Positions 1 to 8,273 of a stretch of DNA of 64,000 bases are shown here, piece after piece. The stretch is from Streptomyces sp. YIM 130001 (GTDB lineage Bacteria > Actinomycetota > Actinomycetes > Streptomycetales > Streptomycetaceae), in the NCBI RefSeq assembly GCF_003574445.1, contig NZ_KZ984548.1, positions 551,395 to 615,394 of the forward strand, written 5' to 3'. The notes below the pieces were generated by a model that saw only the letters and a list, made by a program, of their open reading frames with translations, had not been told where the DNA came from and made no database searches. Numbering within the stretch: position 1 is the first letter of the stretch; every line of letters begins with the position of its first letter. Both the position numbers and the translations under genes were made by a program.

Positions 1-2
1 CC

Positions 3-854
3 GTCTTCGAGAAGGTCATGACGGTCATGGTCGGCGTGATGTTCGTGGTCGTGGTGTACCTGGCGATCCGGGTGGGCCCGGACCTGGGCGCGGCCTTCGC
101 CGGTCTCGCGCCCGTACTGCCGGACGGCTCGCTGCTCTACACCCTCGGCCTGATCGGCGGCGTCGGCGGCACGATCACCATGGCGGCGTACGGCTACTGG
201 GTGAACGCCAAGGGCTGGACCAACAGCGGCTGGATGAAGGTGATGCGGCTCGACAACCGGGTCGCGTACATCACCACCGGCATCTTCGTGGTGGCCATGC
301 TGATCGTCGGCGCGGAGCTGCTGCACGCCTCCCAGATCGCCCTGTCCACCGGTGACAAGGGGCTCGTCGACCTCGGTGCCGTCCTGGAGAGCGAGTACGG
401 TGCCGCGACCGCGAAGCTGTTCCTGATCGGCTTCTTCGCCACTTCGTTCTCGTCCCTGATCGGCGTCTGGCACGGCGTCAGCCTGCTCTTCGCCGACTTC
501 GTCGAGCGACTCCAGAAGGACCGCAAGGGGGTCTCGACGGAGGCGGGTTCGGCGGTCCTGGTGGCCGCGGGAGTCAAGGAGCGCTCCGGCCCGTTCCGCG
601 CCTACCTCCTCTGGCTGACCTTCCCGCCGATGACCCTCCTCTGGCTGGACCAGCCCTTCGGCCTGGTCATCACCTATGGCGTACTCGGCGCCTTCTTCAT
701 GCCCTTCCTGGCCCTCACCCTGGTCTGGCTGCTCAACTCCTCCCGTACCCCACGGGAATGGCGCAACGGCCCCCTCAGCAACACCATGCTCACCGTCTCG
801 GGCCTCCTCTTCATCGTCCTGTGCATCCAGCAGGTACGCGAACTGCCCTGGTGA
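3..854 (+). CDS. Nramp-like divalent metal transporter, C-terminal part
   Basis: The reading frame is open from the first bases of the window, so the gene starts upstream; the first in-window ATG (18) is internal. The protein has repeated hydrophobic segments (for example residues near MVGVMFVVVVYLAI, LLWLTFPPMTLLW and the final FIVLCI helix) and the stretch GGVGGTITMAAYGYW, which matches the TM6 region of Nramp (SLC11) proteins. Known: Nramp proteins move Mn2+/Fe2+ across the cytoplasmic membrane with protons. Odd: the canonical metal-binding MPH of TM6 reads MAA here, as in divergent Nramp-related proteins, so the substrate is uncertain. It converges on the chitinase gene across a strong hairpin. 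Confidence 0.72.
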   Translation, partial: VFEKVMTVMVGVMFVVVVYLAIRVGPDLGAAFAGLAPVLPDGSLLYTLGLIGGVGGTITMAAYGYWVNAKGWTNSGWMKVMRLDNRVAYITTGIFVVAMLIVGAELLHASQIALSTGDKGLVDLGAVLESEYGAATAKLFLIGFFATSFSSLIGVWHGVSLLFADFVERLQKDRKGVSTEAGSAVLVAAGVKERSGPFRAYLLWLTFPPMTLLWLDQPFGLVITYGVLGAFFMPFLALTLVWLLNSSRTPREWRNGPLSNTMLTVSGLLFIVLCIQQVRELPW

Positions 855-899
855 GGCAGGGGAGTTGATCCCGTCCCGCGCAGGGCCCCCGAACACACC

Positions 900-929
900 G
901 CAGCGCCGCCGGGGGAGCGGCGGCGCTGC
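900..929. terminator. bidirectional hairpin terminator
   Basis: An 11-bp perfect stem (GCAGCGCCGCC / GGCGGCGCTGC) with an 8-base loop lies between the convergent transporter and chitinase genes. There is no T-tract, as is usual in Streptomyces. Confidence 0.7.
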
Positions 930-967
930 AGGATCGGTGTGCGCCGGGTGGTGGCGCGGGGGTGGGG

Positions 968-2008
968 TCAGGAGAGGCCGTGGACGTGGGGGCCGACTGT
1001 GCCGGACCAGGCGTCACCGGCCGAGGCGTCCCAGTTGGTGGACCAGGCCATGGCTCCGCGGATGTCCGGGTACGTCTTGTCCGGCTTGAAGGATCCGCAG
1101 TTCTCGCCCTTGGCGAGGCAGTCCAGGGCCGCGTTCACCACGTCGCCGTCGACGTGGCCGCCGCCGGCCGCGCTCGGTGAGGCCGGGGTGCCGATACCGA
1201 CCTGGGAGGCGTCGAGGCCGCCCTCCAGCTGGATGCAGGCGAGGCCGGTCAGGAAGTCGACCGTGCCCTGGTTGTAGACCTGTCCGTCGCAGCCGAGCAT
1301 CGAACCGCTGTTGTAGTACTGCATGTTGACGACGGTGAGGATGTCCTTGATCTCGAGCGCCGTCTTGAAGTACTCGCCTTCGGGCGACTGCATGTCGACG
1401 GTCTGCGGGGCCATCGTGATGACCAGGCCCGGCGCCTTCTCGGCGATCGACTTCAGGGCCTTGCTCATGTAGGTGGAGTTGAGGCCGTTCTCCAGGTCGA
1501 TGTCGACGCCGTCGAAGTTGTACTCCTCCATGAGGGCGCCGATCGAGTCGGCGAAGGCTGTCGCGGAGGCGTCGTCGTTGACCGCGACCGTGCCCTTCTC
1601 GCCGCCCACCGAGATGACCACGGACTTGCCGTCGGCCTGCTTCTGCTTGATGTCGGCCTTGAACTGGTCGTCGGTGTAGCCGCCGAGGCCCTCCGAGTCG
1701 AGGTTGAACTCGACGCCGCCCTGCGTGGCCGTGGCGTCGGCGAAGGCGACCGCGATGATGTCGTAGTCGTCCTGCACCTCGGCGAGGGTCTGCACCGTGG
1801 CGCCGTTGTCGAAGTTCTGCCAGTAACCGGTCACGGCGTGCTTCGGTACGTCGGCCGCGCCGACCGAGACCTTGTGGATGTCGTCGTCCGTCTCGGCCGC
1901 GCCGGCGCCCGACGCGAGCGAGGTGATGGCGAGTCCGCAGGCCGCGACACCGGCAACTACTGCGCCGGCTATGGCTTTTCCAGGGGTTCTACGTGCTTTG
2001 CGGTGCAT
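968..2008 (-). CDS. secreted GH18 chitinase
   Basis: A 346-residue secreted glycoside hydrolase family 18 enzyme that would hydrolyse beta-1,4 bonds of chitin outside the cell. Residues 1-38 form a signal peptide (basic start, hydrophobic core, GAGAA). The family signature DGVDIDLE sits at 166-173 with E173 as the catalytic acid; the upstream strand VISVGGE (131-137) is also typical. There is no carbohydrate-binding or fibronectin domain, so it is a catalytic-domain-only chitinase. The start is supported by an AGGAGG about 7 bases upstream. The promoter 100 bp upstream has the repeats and DasR-type operator known for Streptomyces chitinase genes, so induction by chitin breakdown products is expected. 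Confidence 0.92.
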   Translation of the reverse strand: MHRKARRTPGKAIAGAVVAGVAACGLAITSLASGAGAAETDDDIHKVSVGAADVPKHAVTGYWQNFDNGATVQTLAEVQDDYDIIAVAFADATATQGGVEFNLDSEGLGGYTDDQFKADIKQKQADGKSVVISVGGEKGTVAVNDDASATAFADSIGALMEEYNFDGVDIDLENGLNSTYMSKALKSIAEKAPGLVITMAPQTVDMQSPEGEYFKTALEIKDILTVVNMQYYNSGSMLGCDGQVYNQGTVDFLTGLACIQLEGGLDASQVGIGTPASPSAAGGGHVDGDVVNAALDCLAKGENCGSFKPDKTYPDIRGAMAWSTNWDASAGDAWSGTVGPHVHGLS

Positions 2009-2104
2009 TTACTACCTCCTGGGTGGGGGGGTGGGGGATCGGTGGGGGGAATCCGATGGGGGTGTCGGGGGTGTCGGGGGTGAGGGAGTGGCCGATCAGA
2101 CCGC

Positions 2105-2133
2105 AATCTGGTCCAGACCAATTGAGTTGTCAA
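2105..2133 (-). promoter_or_regulatory. chitinase promoter with direct repeats
   Basis: Read on the minus strand: TTGACA (2133-2128), a 17-base spacer, then CAGATT (2110-2105). A pair of 12-bp direct repeats, AGGTCTTGACAA (2138-2127) and TGGTCTGGACCA (2120-2109), spaced by 18 bp, overlaps the -35 element and the spacer. This is the arrangement described for Streptomyces chitinase promoters. The predicted transcript start near 2098 leaves a leader of about 90 bases. Confidence 0.75.
2107..2122. promoter_or_regulatory. DasR operator (dre site)
   Basis: TCTGGTCCAGACCAAT closely matches the dre consensus for DasR, a GntR-family repressor released by glucosamine-6-phosphate. The core TGGTCCAGACCA differs from the perfect palindrome TGGTCTAGACCA at one base. 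It lies between the -35 and -10 of the chitinase promoter, a position suited to repression. Confidence 0.8.
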
Positions 2134-2138
2134 GACCT

Positions 2139-2673
2139 GTGGCAACAGGGCCTGTTGAGGCGGTGCGAGAGATCCCGGCGCCATGCGGGGCGGAGGCGGA
2201 ACGCGGCCGTCCGCGACGCCGGTACGGGCGCACCCCGGGCCCGCCCCGGAGCCCGCCCCGGCCCCGTTCCGTACCCCCACCCCGCACACAAATCGCCCAT
2301 TACCGTGCGACCGGAATGAATCAGCCGGTGGCGGGCGGTACTTCCCGAGCTACTCGACCAGTACTCAAATGGGCCCTCCGGTCCACCTCTTGAGATCCCA
2401 CCGCTGTGACGTTCGTCTTCTTTTGGGGCGGGGTAATTCGGCCGCCGGGACTCCCGCGACTGCGGCGGTACTTCAAGTACCGCTTTCCGGTCATGCGTTG
2501 AGCGGCGTACCGAATGATCGTCCTGACCAGTTGATCATGGACTGACCAGGAGTTATATGATTGGTGTGTTGATCAGGGCATGACCTGGATATGGTGCTGA
2601 TGCAGGAGGACGTCGTAGTGACGATCTGAGGCGGGTGCATCGCGTACCCGTCGCAGCGAACGGGGAATGCAGC
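2139..2673. other. intergenic region upstream of the Tad locus
   Basis: No convincing gene. Two tiny ORFs with ribosome-binding sites stand in tandem just before the next gene: 2557-2583 (8 codons, preceded by CAGGAG) and 2591-2629 (12 codons). They could be leader peptides, but nothing else supports that. The base composition is more AT-rich around 2510-2620 than in the rest of the window, which suits a promoter. Confidence 0.4.
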
Positions 2674-3579
2674 GTGCCGACCGCCATAGCAGTGACCAGT
2701 CCTGATCTGGTTCTGCCAGCGACCGATCAGCAAACGCCGCCTGCCGCAATTCTGCAGGCGGGCAAGGGGAGTGAAGAGCAGAGCCTCGAGCAGTCGCTCG
2801 CGGAGATGAACGTCCTGCTCGAGCAGCACGGATACGTCGTCGCGCTCTGCCCCGCCTCGCTCCCCGCCCCTGCCGTGCACCGGCTGCACACGGTCCGTTC
2901 TGTACTGGAATCCGACCGGATCGCACTGCTTCACCTCGATCTGCCGCCGCTCGGCATCGCGATGCTGGCCCTGCAGCTGCGGCAGCTCTCGATCTGCGAC
3001 TTCAGTCCGGGCGTCCTCGCCTCGGCCGCGCGGCTCCTCTCGCACTACATCTACTCCGGCGCCGTACTCGGTTCCGTGGCGAAGCTGGACCGCGTCCCCG
3101 TGAGCCTGAAGGCGCACGCGAAATCGTGGGTGCCCGGCTCGCAGTTCGCGGTCCTGGCCAATCCGGATCCGCAGCTCGTCAAGCTGGGCGGCTCCGCCGG
3201 CCAGACCGCGATGCTGAACGGGCCCGAGTTCGGCACGCAGCTCCTCGTGGCGAAGGGTCAGTTGCAGACCGAGTGGGTGACGAAGACGCTCGCGCCCGCC
3301 TGGCAGGTGCAGGGCGTCGGCGAGGCGCATCTGCCGGCGGAGTCCTCGCGCTGGTGGGCGACCCCCAAACTCACCGAGTTCGCCGCGGCGATTCCGGACA
3401 TCTCCGTTCTTTACCAGCTGGTCTCCTCCGTACGACGCGAAGAGTGCCATTGGTGCGGACTCGAACTTATCGGTGACCGCTGTGGGTTCTGTTCCTCGCC
3501 GCTGCTGCCACCCGAGAACCAAACGGGCTCCGGTGGTGTCCTCTCTTCCAGAAACGAACACCCCGTGACCGGTCCCTGA
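2674..3579 (+). CDS. conserved zinc-ribbon protein beside Tad locus
   Basis: Function not recognised. The protein is about 301 residues. Its middle part alternates hydrophobic helices and strands without signal peptide or clear membrane segments. The C-terminus has CHWCG...CGFCS, two CxxC pairs about 10 residues apart, which look like a small zinc ribbon. The start chosen is GTG 2674 (VPTAIAVTS...), preceded by GGGGAA; an upstream in-frame GTG at 2635 would add 13 residues with a poorer site. It points the same way as the Tad genes and stands 180 bp before CpaB, so it may belong to the same functional unit, but that rests on position only. Confidence 0.7.
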   Translation: MPTAIAVTSPDLVLPATDQQTPPAAILQAGKGSEEQSLEQSLAEMNVLLEQHGYVVALCPASLPAPAVHRLHTVRSVLESDRIALLHLDLPPLGIAMLALQLRQLSICDFSPGVLASAARLLSHYIYSGAVLGSVAKLDRVPVSLKAHAKSWVPGSQFAVLANPDPQLVKLGGSAGQTAMLNGPEFGTQLLVAKGQLQTEWVTKTLAPAWQVQGVGEAHLPAESSRWWATPKLTEFAAAIPDISVLYQLVSSVRREECHWCGLELIGDRCGFCSSPLLPPENQTGSGGVLSSRNEHPVTGP

Positions 3580-3759
3580 CACGTTGCTTCATCGCTCAAC
3601 CGTTCCGCCGCTCAAGCCTCACCCGTCCGACCGCGCGAAGCACCACCCGCCCCACCGCACCACTCCGCTCGCAACACAGCCCCATAAAAGCCCCATCCCA
3701 GCCCCACCAACGCCCCCCAGTCCGTCTTACAAACGTCCCTGAACGAGGTTGTTCGCCCC

Positions 3760-4467
3760 ATGAACTCTCGCCAGCGCCGCGGCGTCATCCTGCTGCTCCT
3801 CTCGGTCCTGTGCGCCTTCGGCGCGTTCGCCGGAGTGCTATCGGTGATCCGTGACGTGAACTCCAAGGTCGGCCCCGAGGTCGAGGCGTACCGCCTGAAG
3901 GGCGACATAGCCCCGTACAAGAAGCTCAACGCCTCGCAGTTCGAAAAAATCAAGATGCCCGAGCGGTGGATGTCCAAGAACGCCGTCACGGACCTCGGCG
4001 AGATCCGGGGCAAGATCGCCGTCACCCAGCTCAGGAGCGGCTCTCTCCTGCAGAACGACATGATCGTCCGCCAGCCCGAACTGGGCGAGGGCGAGCAGGA
4101 GATCGCCATCATGATCGACGCCGCGACCGGCGTCGCCGGCAAGATCAAGCCCGGCTCCACGGTCAACATCTACGCCACCTTCGAGGCGCCCGACCGCGGC
4201 GGAAAGAACCAGTCGAAGGTCATCGTCCAGAACGCCAAGGTCCTCGACGTCGGTCAGCTGACCCCGCTCGAGCCCAAGGAGGACGACCGCTCCGGCAAGC
4301 CCACCGAGGCCGTGCCGATCACCTTCGCCCTGAACACGCTCGACGCCCAGCGCGTGGCCTACGCCGAGTCGTTCGCCTCGCACGTCCGGCTGGCCCTCAT
4401 CGGCCAGGGCGGCGCGACCACCATCTCGCCGGACGACCGCAGCTACACCCTCGACGAGGACAAGTGA
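3760..4467 (+). CDS. cpaB: CpaB/RcpC-like pilus assembly protein
   Basis: A 235-residue Flp pilus assembly protein. One N-terminal membrane helix (about residues 8-30, VILLLLSVLCAFGAF) is followed by a SAF-like domain (from about 40, with IAPYKKLNASQF and the later LRSGSLLQNDMI) and the CpaB C-terminal domain (IAIMIDAATGVAGKIKPGSTVNIY style, in which the glycine-rich turn is typical). Known: CpaB/RcpC takes part in Tad pilus assembly at the cell envelope. It is the first gene of the tad run, 7 bp ahead of the CpaE-like gene, so the two are probably co-translated. Confidence 0.88.
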   Translation: MNSRQRRGVILLLLSVLCAFGAFAGVLSVIRDVNSKVGPEVEAYRLKGDIAPYKKLNASQFEKIKMPERWMSKNAVTDLGEIRGKIAVTQLRSGSLLQNDMIVRQPELGEGEQEIAIMIDAATGVAGKIKPGSTVNIYATFEAPDRGGKNQSKVIVQNAKVLDVGQLTPLEPKEDDRSGKPTEAVPITFALNTLDAQRVAYAESFASHVRLALIGQGGATTISPDDRSYTLDEDK

Positions 4468-4474
4468 GGGACTA

Positions 4475-6118
4475 GTGACCACCCGTATCCTCCCTGCCGT
4501 CGGCGATCCCGACGCCGCACGCTCCCTGTCCACCCTCCTCAGTCAGCTCCCCGACGCGGAGCCGGCACTGCCGGTCTCCGATTCGACGGCGCTGCTCGAC
4601 ACCCTGGCCCGCCTCGCGGGCGAGTCGCTCGACGAGCTGCCCGAGGTGGTCCTGGTCCACGAGCGGATCGGCCCGGTACCGGCCCTGGAGCTGATGCGGG
4701 AAGTCGGTCTCCGCTTCCCGGGGGTCGGTGTCGTACTGATCACCGCCGACCCGAGCCCCGGGCTGTTCTCCGCGGCCATGGACGCAGGTGCCCGCGGACT
4801 CATCGGACTCCCTCTGGGATACGAGGAGTTGACGGCCCGCGTCTCGACGGCCGCCGCCTGGGCCGTCGGCGTACGCAAGCACCTCAGCAGCAGCGCCGAT
4901 GTGTTCACCGGTCCCGGCGGGACCGTCGTCACCGTCACCGGGTCGAAGGGCGGGGTCGGCACCACGCTGACCACGGTCCAACTCGCCCTGGCGGCACGGG
5001 CGTCGGGCAAGAGCGTGGCCATCCTCGACCTGGACCTGCAGTCGGGTGACGTCGCCTCGTACCTGGACGTGCAGTTCCGGCGTTCCATAGTCGACCTCGC
5101 GGGCATCAGCGACATCAGCCCGCGCGTGCTGCAGGACGCGGTCTTCGCCCACCCGACCGGCATCGGCATCCTGCTCGCGCCCGCCGAGGGCGAGCGCGGC
5201 GAGGAAGTCACCGACCGCGTAGCCCGCCAGGCCGTCAGCGCCCTGCGCAACCGCTACGAAGTGGTGGTCGTCGACTGCGGCACCCAGATGAGCGGCGCCA
5301 ACGCCGCCGCCGTCGAAATGGCCGACCAGGCCCTCCTGATCGTTACGCCCGACGTCGTGTCGGTGCGCGCGGCCAAGCGTATGGTCCGCCTCTGGGACCG
5401 TCTCCAGATCCGCAAGGCCGAGGAGACGGTCACCGTCGTCAACCGCTACACCCGCAACACGGAGATCCAGCCGCCACTGGTGGAACGGATCACCGGGACC
5501 CGGGTCGCGACCGCTGCGATCCCGTCCAACTTCAAGGAACTGCAGACGGCCGTCGACGCGGGCCGGCTGCAGGACCTGGAGAGCCGGAGCACGGTCAAGC
5601 AAGCACTCTGGGGATTGGCGGGGGAGCTGGGCCTGGTGAAGACACCGGAAGGCAAGGACGGCAAGAACAAAGCCGGCAAGCGAGGTACGGCAACGGCCAG
5701 CCTGGAGAAGGACGACCGCGGCTCCATCGGCCTCAAGCGCCGCCGCGGCGGCGACTCCGGCTCGGTCACCATCGAGTTCGCCGGGATGGCCCCGGTCATC
5801 CTCGCCATCGTCGCGATCCTGTGGCAGGCGGTCCTCTACGGCTACTCGTACTCCCTCGCGGGCAACGCCGCGGACGAGGGCGCACGAGCGGGCGCGGTCG
5901 CCGGTGTACGGGGAGCGGTCAGCCAGACCGAGTGCGAGGACCACGCCAAGAAGCGGCTGCCGGACTCCTGGCAGAAGAGCTTCACCGCCGACTGCGGCAC
6001 CGAACCCGGCGGCGCCATCTACACCGCCAAGGTGGACGTCGACGTCCCCCTCTTCTTCCCAGGCTTCAACGCAGGCTGGCACGTCACGGGCGAAGCCGGC
6101 GCCGCCCAGGAGGGCTGA
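4475..6118 (+). CDS. CpaE/TadZ-like ATPase fused to TadE-like pseudopilin
   Basis: A 547-residue fusion. Residues 1-135 resemble an atypical receiver domain, as in CpaE/TadZ. Residues 150-390 form a MinD/ParA-type ATPase with the motif TGSKGGVGTT (155-164). It keeps the signature lysine K158 but has threonine where the usual P-loop lysine stands, a variation seen in CpaE-type proteins. After a charged linker, residues 424-547 repeat the TadE plan: a short basic stretch, GDSGSVTIEFAGMAP with E434, a hydrophobic helix, then NAADEGARAGA. Known: TadZ/CpaE localises the machine at the pole; TadE is a minor pseudopilin processed by prepilin peptidase. Processing could release the tail from the ATPase; this is inferred. 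It is followed 3 bp later by a second TadE gene. Confidence 0.85.
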   Translation: MTTRILPAVGDPDAARSLSTLLSQLPDAEPALPVSDSTALLDTLARLAGESLDELPEVVLVHERIGPVPALELMREVGLRFPGVGVVLITADPSPGLFSAAMDAGARGLIGLPLGYEELTARVSTAAAWAVGVRKHLSSSADVFTGPGGTVVTVTGSKGGVGTTLTTVQLALAARASGKSVAILDLDLQSGDVASYLDVQFRRSIVDLAGISDISPRVLQDAVFAHPTGIGILLAPAEGERGEEVTDRVARQAVSALRNRYEVVVVDCGTQMSGANAAAVEMADQALLIVTPDVVSVRAAKRMVRLWDRLQIRKAEETVTVVNRYTRNTEIQPPLVERITGTRVATAAIPSNFKELQTAVDAGRLQDLESRSTVKQALWGLAGELGLVKTPEGKDGKNKAGKRGTATASLEKDDRGSIGLKRRRGGDSGSVTIEFAGMAPVILAIVAILWQAVLYGYSYSLAGNAADEGARAGAVAGVRGAVSQTECEDHAKKRLPDSWQKSFTADCGTEPGGAIYTAKVDVDVPLFFPGFNAGWHVTGEAGAAQEG

Positions 6119-6121
6119 CCC

Positions 6122-6622
6122 ATGCAGAAGCTTTTGATAGCCCGTCCGGCGTTCGAGGACCCGGGCCCGGGGCGGAGTCCCGTTTTCGGGAAGGCGCGGT
6201 CAGGGGCATCCCTCCGCACCGCCACGGCCGCAGCAGGCCCGGAGGGCAGCACCTCCCGCTCCGGCCCGGTCGCCAGGGCAAAAGGAGACCGAGGATCCGC
6301 GATCCTCGAATTCACCGGCTTCCTCCCCCTGCTCCTCCTCATCGGCATGGCCGTGATCCAGCTCGGCCTCGTCGGCTACAGCTACTCCCAGGCAGGATCC
6401 GCCGCCCGCGCCGGCGCCCGGTCCGCCGCCCAGGGTGCGTCCGCCGAACTCAGCGCCAAGGCCGCCATGAGCGACTGGCTCGCCGACAAGACGGACATCG
6501 ACACCCCCGGCATGGGCGACACGGTCACCGTGAAGGCGACCGTCGAGATCCCCACCCTCGTCCCGTTCGCCGACTTCGGCTGGGAGGCGGAGCGGGAAGT
6601 GACCATGCCCGCCGACGACTAG
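6122..6622 (+). CDS. TadE-like minor pseudopilin with repeat-derived N-terminus
   Basis: A 166-residue pseudopilin. The core starts at GDRGSAILEFTGFLP (about residues 55-69), where the glutamate and the following hydrophobic helix match TadE, and continues with YSYSQAGSAARAGARSAA. The start at 6122 is supported by GGAGGGC at the end of the previous gene. The first 54 residues are unusual for TadE, which normally has a leader of 10-20 residues. They are encoded partly by a sequence that looks like a dispersed Streptomyces intergenic repeat (6139-6206). There is no later ATG or GTG in frame before the core, so the extended leader appears real if the gene is expressed. Confidence 0.8.
   Translation: MQKLLIARPAFEDPGPGRSPVFGKARSGASLRTATAAAGPEGSTSRSGPVARAKGDRGSAILEFTGFLPLLLLIGMAVIQLGLVGYSYSQAGSAARAGARSAAQGASAELSAKAAMSDWLADKTDIDTPGMGDTVTVKATVEIPTLVPFADFGWEAEREVTMPADD
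6139..6206 (+). repeat. dispersed Streptomyces repeat inside TadE leader
   Basis: The stretch begins with CCCGTCCGGCGTTCGAGGAC and continues with GC-rich inverted segments (CCGGGCCCGG, then CCCGTTTTCGGG). From memory, sequences starting CCCGTCCGGCG(A/T)TTGAGGAC are very common between genes in Streptomyces genomes. Here the element is in frame and translated. The identification is by pattern recognition only. Confidence 0.55.
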
Positions 6623-6700
6623 CAGGCACACGACGCCGCGTCGTCCGTGCCACACCTCCGGGCCCCCGCCCGGAGCGCACCACGTAAGGAGTGGACAGAA

Positions 6701-8035
6701 ATGAGCCTGCGGGCCCGAATCGCCTCCCCGGAGGACAACGGCGCGGGACGCGAGGACGACCACATCGTGGCCGTCTACCGGGCCAAGCTGCTCGAGGAGA
6801 TCGACCTCGCCGAGATGTCGAACCTCGCGGCAGCCGAACGGCGCGCCCGCCTGGAGCGCGTCCTCGGCCACATCATCAGCCGAGAGGGCCCGGTCCTCTC
6901 GACCTCGCAGCGCTCGCAGTTGGTCCGTCGCGTCGTCGACGAGGCCCTCGGCCTCGGTGTCCTCGAGCCACTCCTCGAGGACGCGTCCGTCACGGAAATC
7001 ATGGTGAACGGCCCCGACGCGATCTTCGTCGAGCGCGCGGGCCGGGTGGAACAGCTCCCGATGCGCTTCGCGTCGAACGAGCAGCTGATGCAGACCATCG
7101 AGCGCATCGTCTCCACGGTCAACCGCCGCGTCGACGAGTCCACGCCCATGGTCGACGCCCGCCTCCCCAGCGGCGAGCGCGTCAACGTGATCATCCCGCC
7201 GCTCAGCCTCACCGGCGCCACGCTCACGATCCGACGCTTCCCCAAGCCGTACAAGCTCAGCGAGCTCATCCGGCTCGGTTCGCTCGACGAACAGATGCTG
7301 ATGCTGCTCAGCGGCTTCGTGCGGGCCCGCTTCAACGTCATCGTCTCCGGCGGTACCGGTACGGGTAAGACGACGCTGCTGAACTCGCTCTCGGCGCTGA
7401 TCCCCGACCACGAGCGCATCATCACCATCGAGGACTCGGCCGAACTCCAGCTCCAGCAGGCGCACGTGATCCGCCTCGAGTCCCGCCCGCCGAACGTGGA
7501 GGGCAAGGGCCAGATCACCATCCGCGACCTGGTCCGCAACTCCCTGCGTATGCGCCCCGACCGCATCATCGTCGGTGAGGTCCGTGGCGGTGAGACCCTC
7601 GACATGCTCCAGGCGATGTCCACCGGTCACGACGGCTCGCTCGCCACCGTGCACGCCAACACGGCCGAGGACGCCCTGATGCGTCTGATGACCCTGGGTT
7701 CCATGTCCGAGGTCAAGATCCCCTTCGAGGCCCTGAAGGACCAGATCAACTCGGCCATCGACGTGGTCGTCCAGCTGACCCGTTTCGCCGACGGTTCCAG
7801 GAAGATCACCGAGATCGCGCTCCTCGTCTCGCACGGCCGCGAACAGTTCAAGATCGCCACGGTGTCGCGCTACGCGGCGCAGCCGGTCGACTCCGACCGC
7901 GTGGTGCGCGGCAAGTTCGAGCACCTGCCGCTGCCGCGCCGTATCGCGGACCGGCTCTTCATGGCGAACGAGCCGATCCCGCCGGCCTTCGGCGTCGCCG
8001 AAGGCGCCGGAGCCGTCCGAGAGGCCGCCGACTGA
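6701..8035 (+). CDS. cpaF: CpaF/TadA secretion ATPase
   Basis: A 444-residue hexameric type II/IV secretion ATPase that powers pilus assembly from the cytoplasm. It has a helical N-terminal domain (1-90), then EIMVNGPDAIFVERAG (99-114), Walker A SGGTGTGKTT (216-225), an acidic EDSAEL box (245-250), the Walker B region RPDRIIVGEVRGGE (286-299) and the histidine box GHDGSLATVHANT (309-321). The start at 6701 has AAGGAG nine bases upstream; the longer frame back to 6647 lacks a site. It follows TadE and precedes the two membrane platform genes, the usual Tad order. Confidence 0.95.
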   Translation: MSLRARIASPEDNGAGREDDHIVAVYRAKLLEEIDLAEMSNLAAAERRARLERVLGHIISREGPVLSTSQRSQLVRRVVDEALGLGVLEPLLEDASVTEIMVNGPDAIFVERAGRVEQLPMRFASNEQLMQTIERIVSTVNRRVDESTPMVDARLPSGERVNVIIPPLSLTGATLTIRRFPKPYKLSELIRLGSLDEQMLMLLSGFVRARFNVIVSGGTGTGKTTLLNSLSALIPDHERIITIEDSAELQLQQAHVIRLESRPPNVEGKGQITIRDLVRNSLRMRPDRIIVGEVRGGETLDMLQAMSTGHDGSLATVHANTAEDALMRLMTLGSMSEVKIPFEALKDQINSAIDVVVQLTRFADGSRKITEIALLVSHGREQFKIATVSRYAAQPVDSDRVVRGKFEHLPLPRRIADRLFMANEPIPPAFGVAEGAGAVREAAD

Positions 8036-8273
8036 TGGTCCCCACCCACAGCCGTACGGCACCGGGCTCGCGTCCCGCCGGCGCGAACCCGGCGAGCGCG
8101 CTGCCCACGCGCGCCAGGCCGTGTCCGCGGAATTCTGCACGGACACGACCCGGGCACCACCTGCACGACCGCTCGCCCCACCGTCCCCCGGTCCGCTCGC
8201 ACCGGCCCACCCGCCCCTGCGACGTCCCCACAAGCTCCCACGGGCACGAGTCCCGGAGAGAGGCTGCCGGAAG

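Noticed and set aside
2557..2629. Two mini-ORFs as real leader peptides
   Set aside because: They have ribosome sites, but at 8 and 12 codons chance is high and no attenuator structure accompanies them; kept only as a remark.
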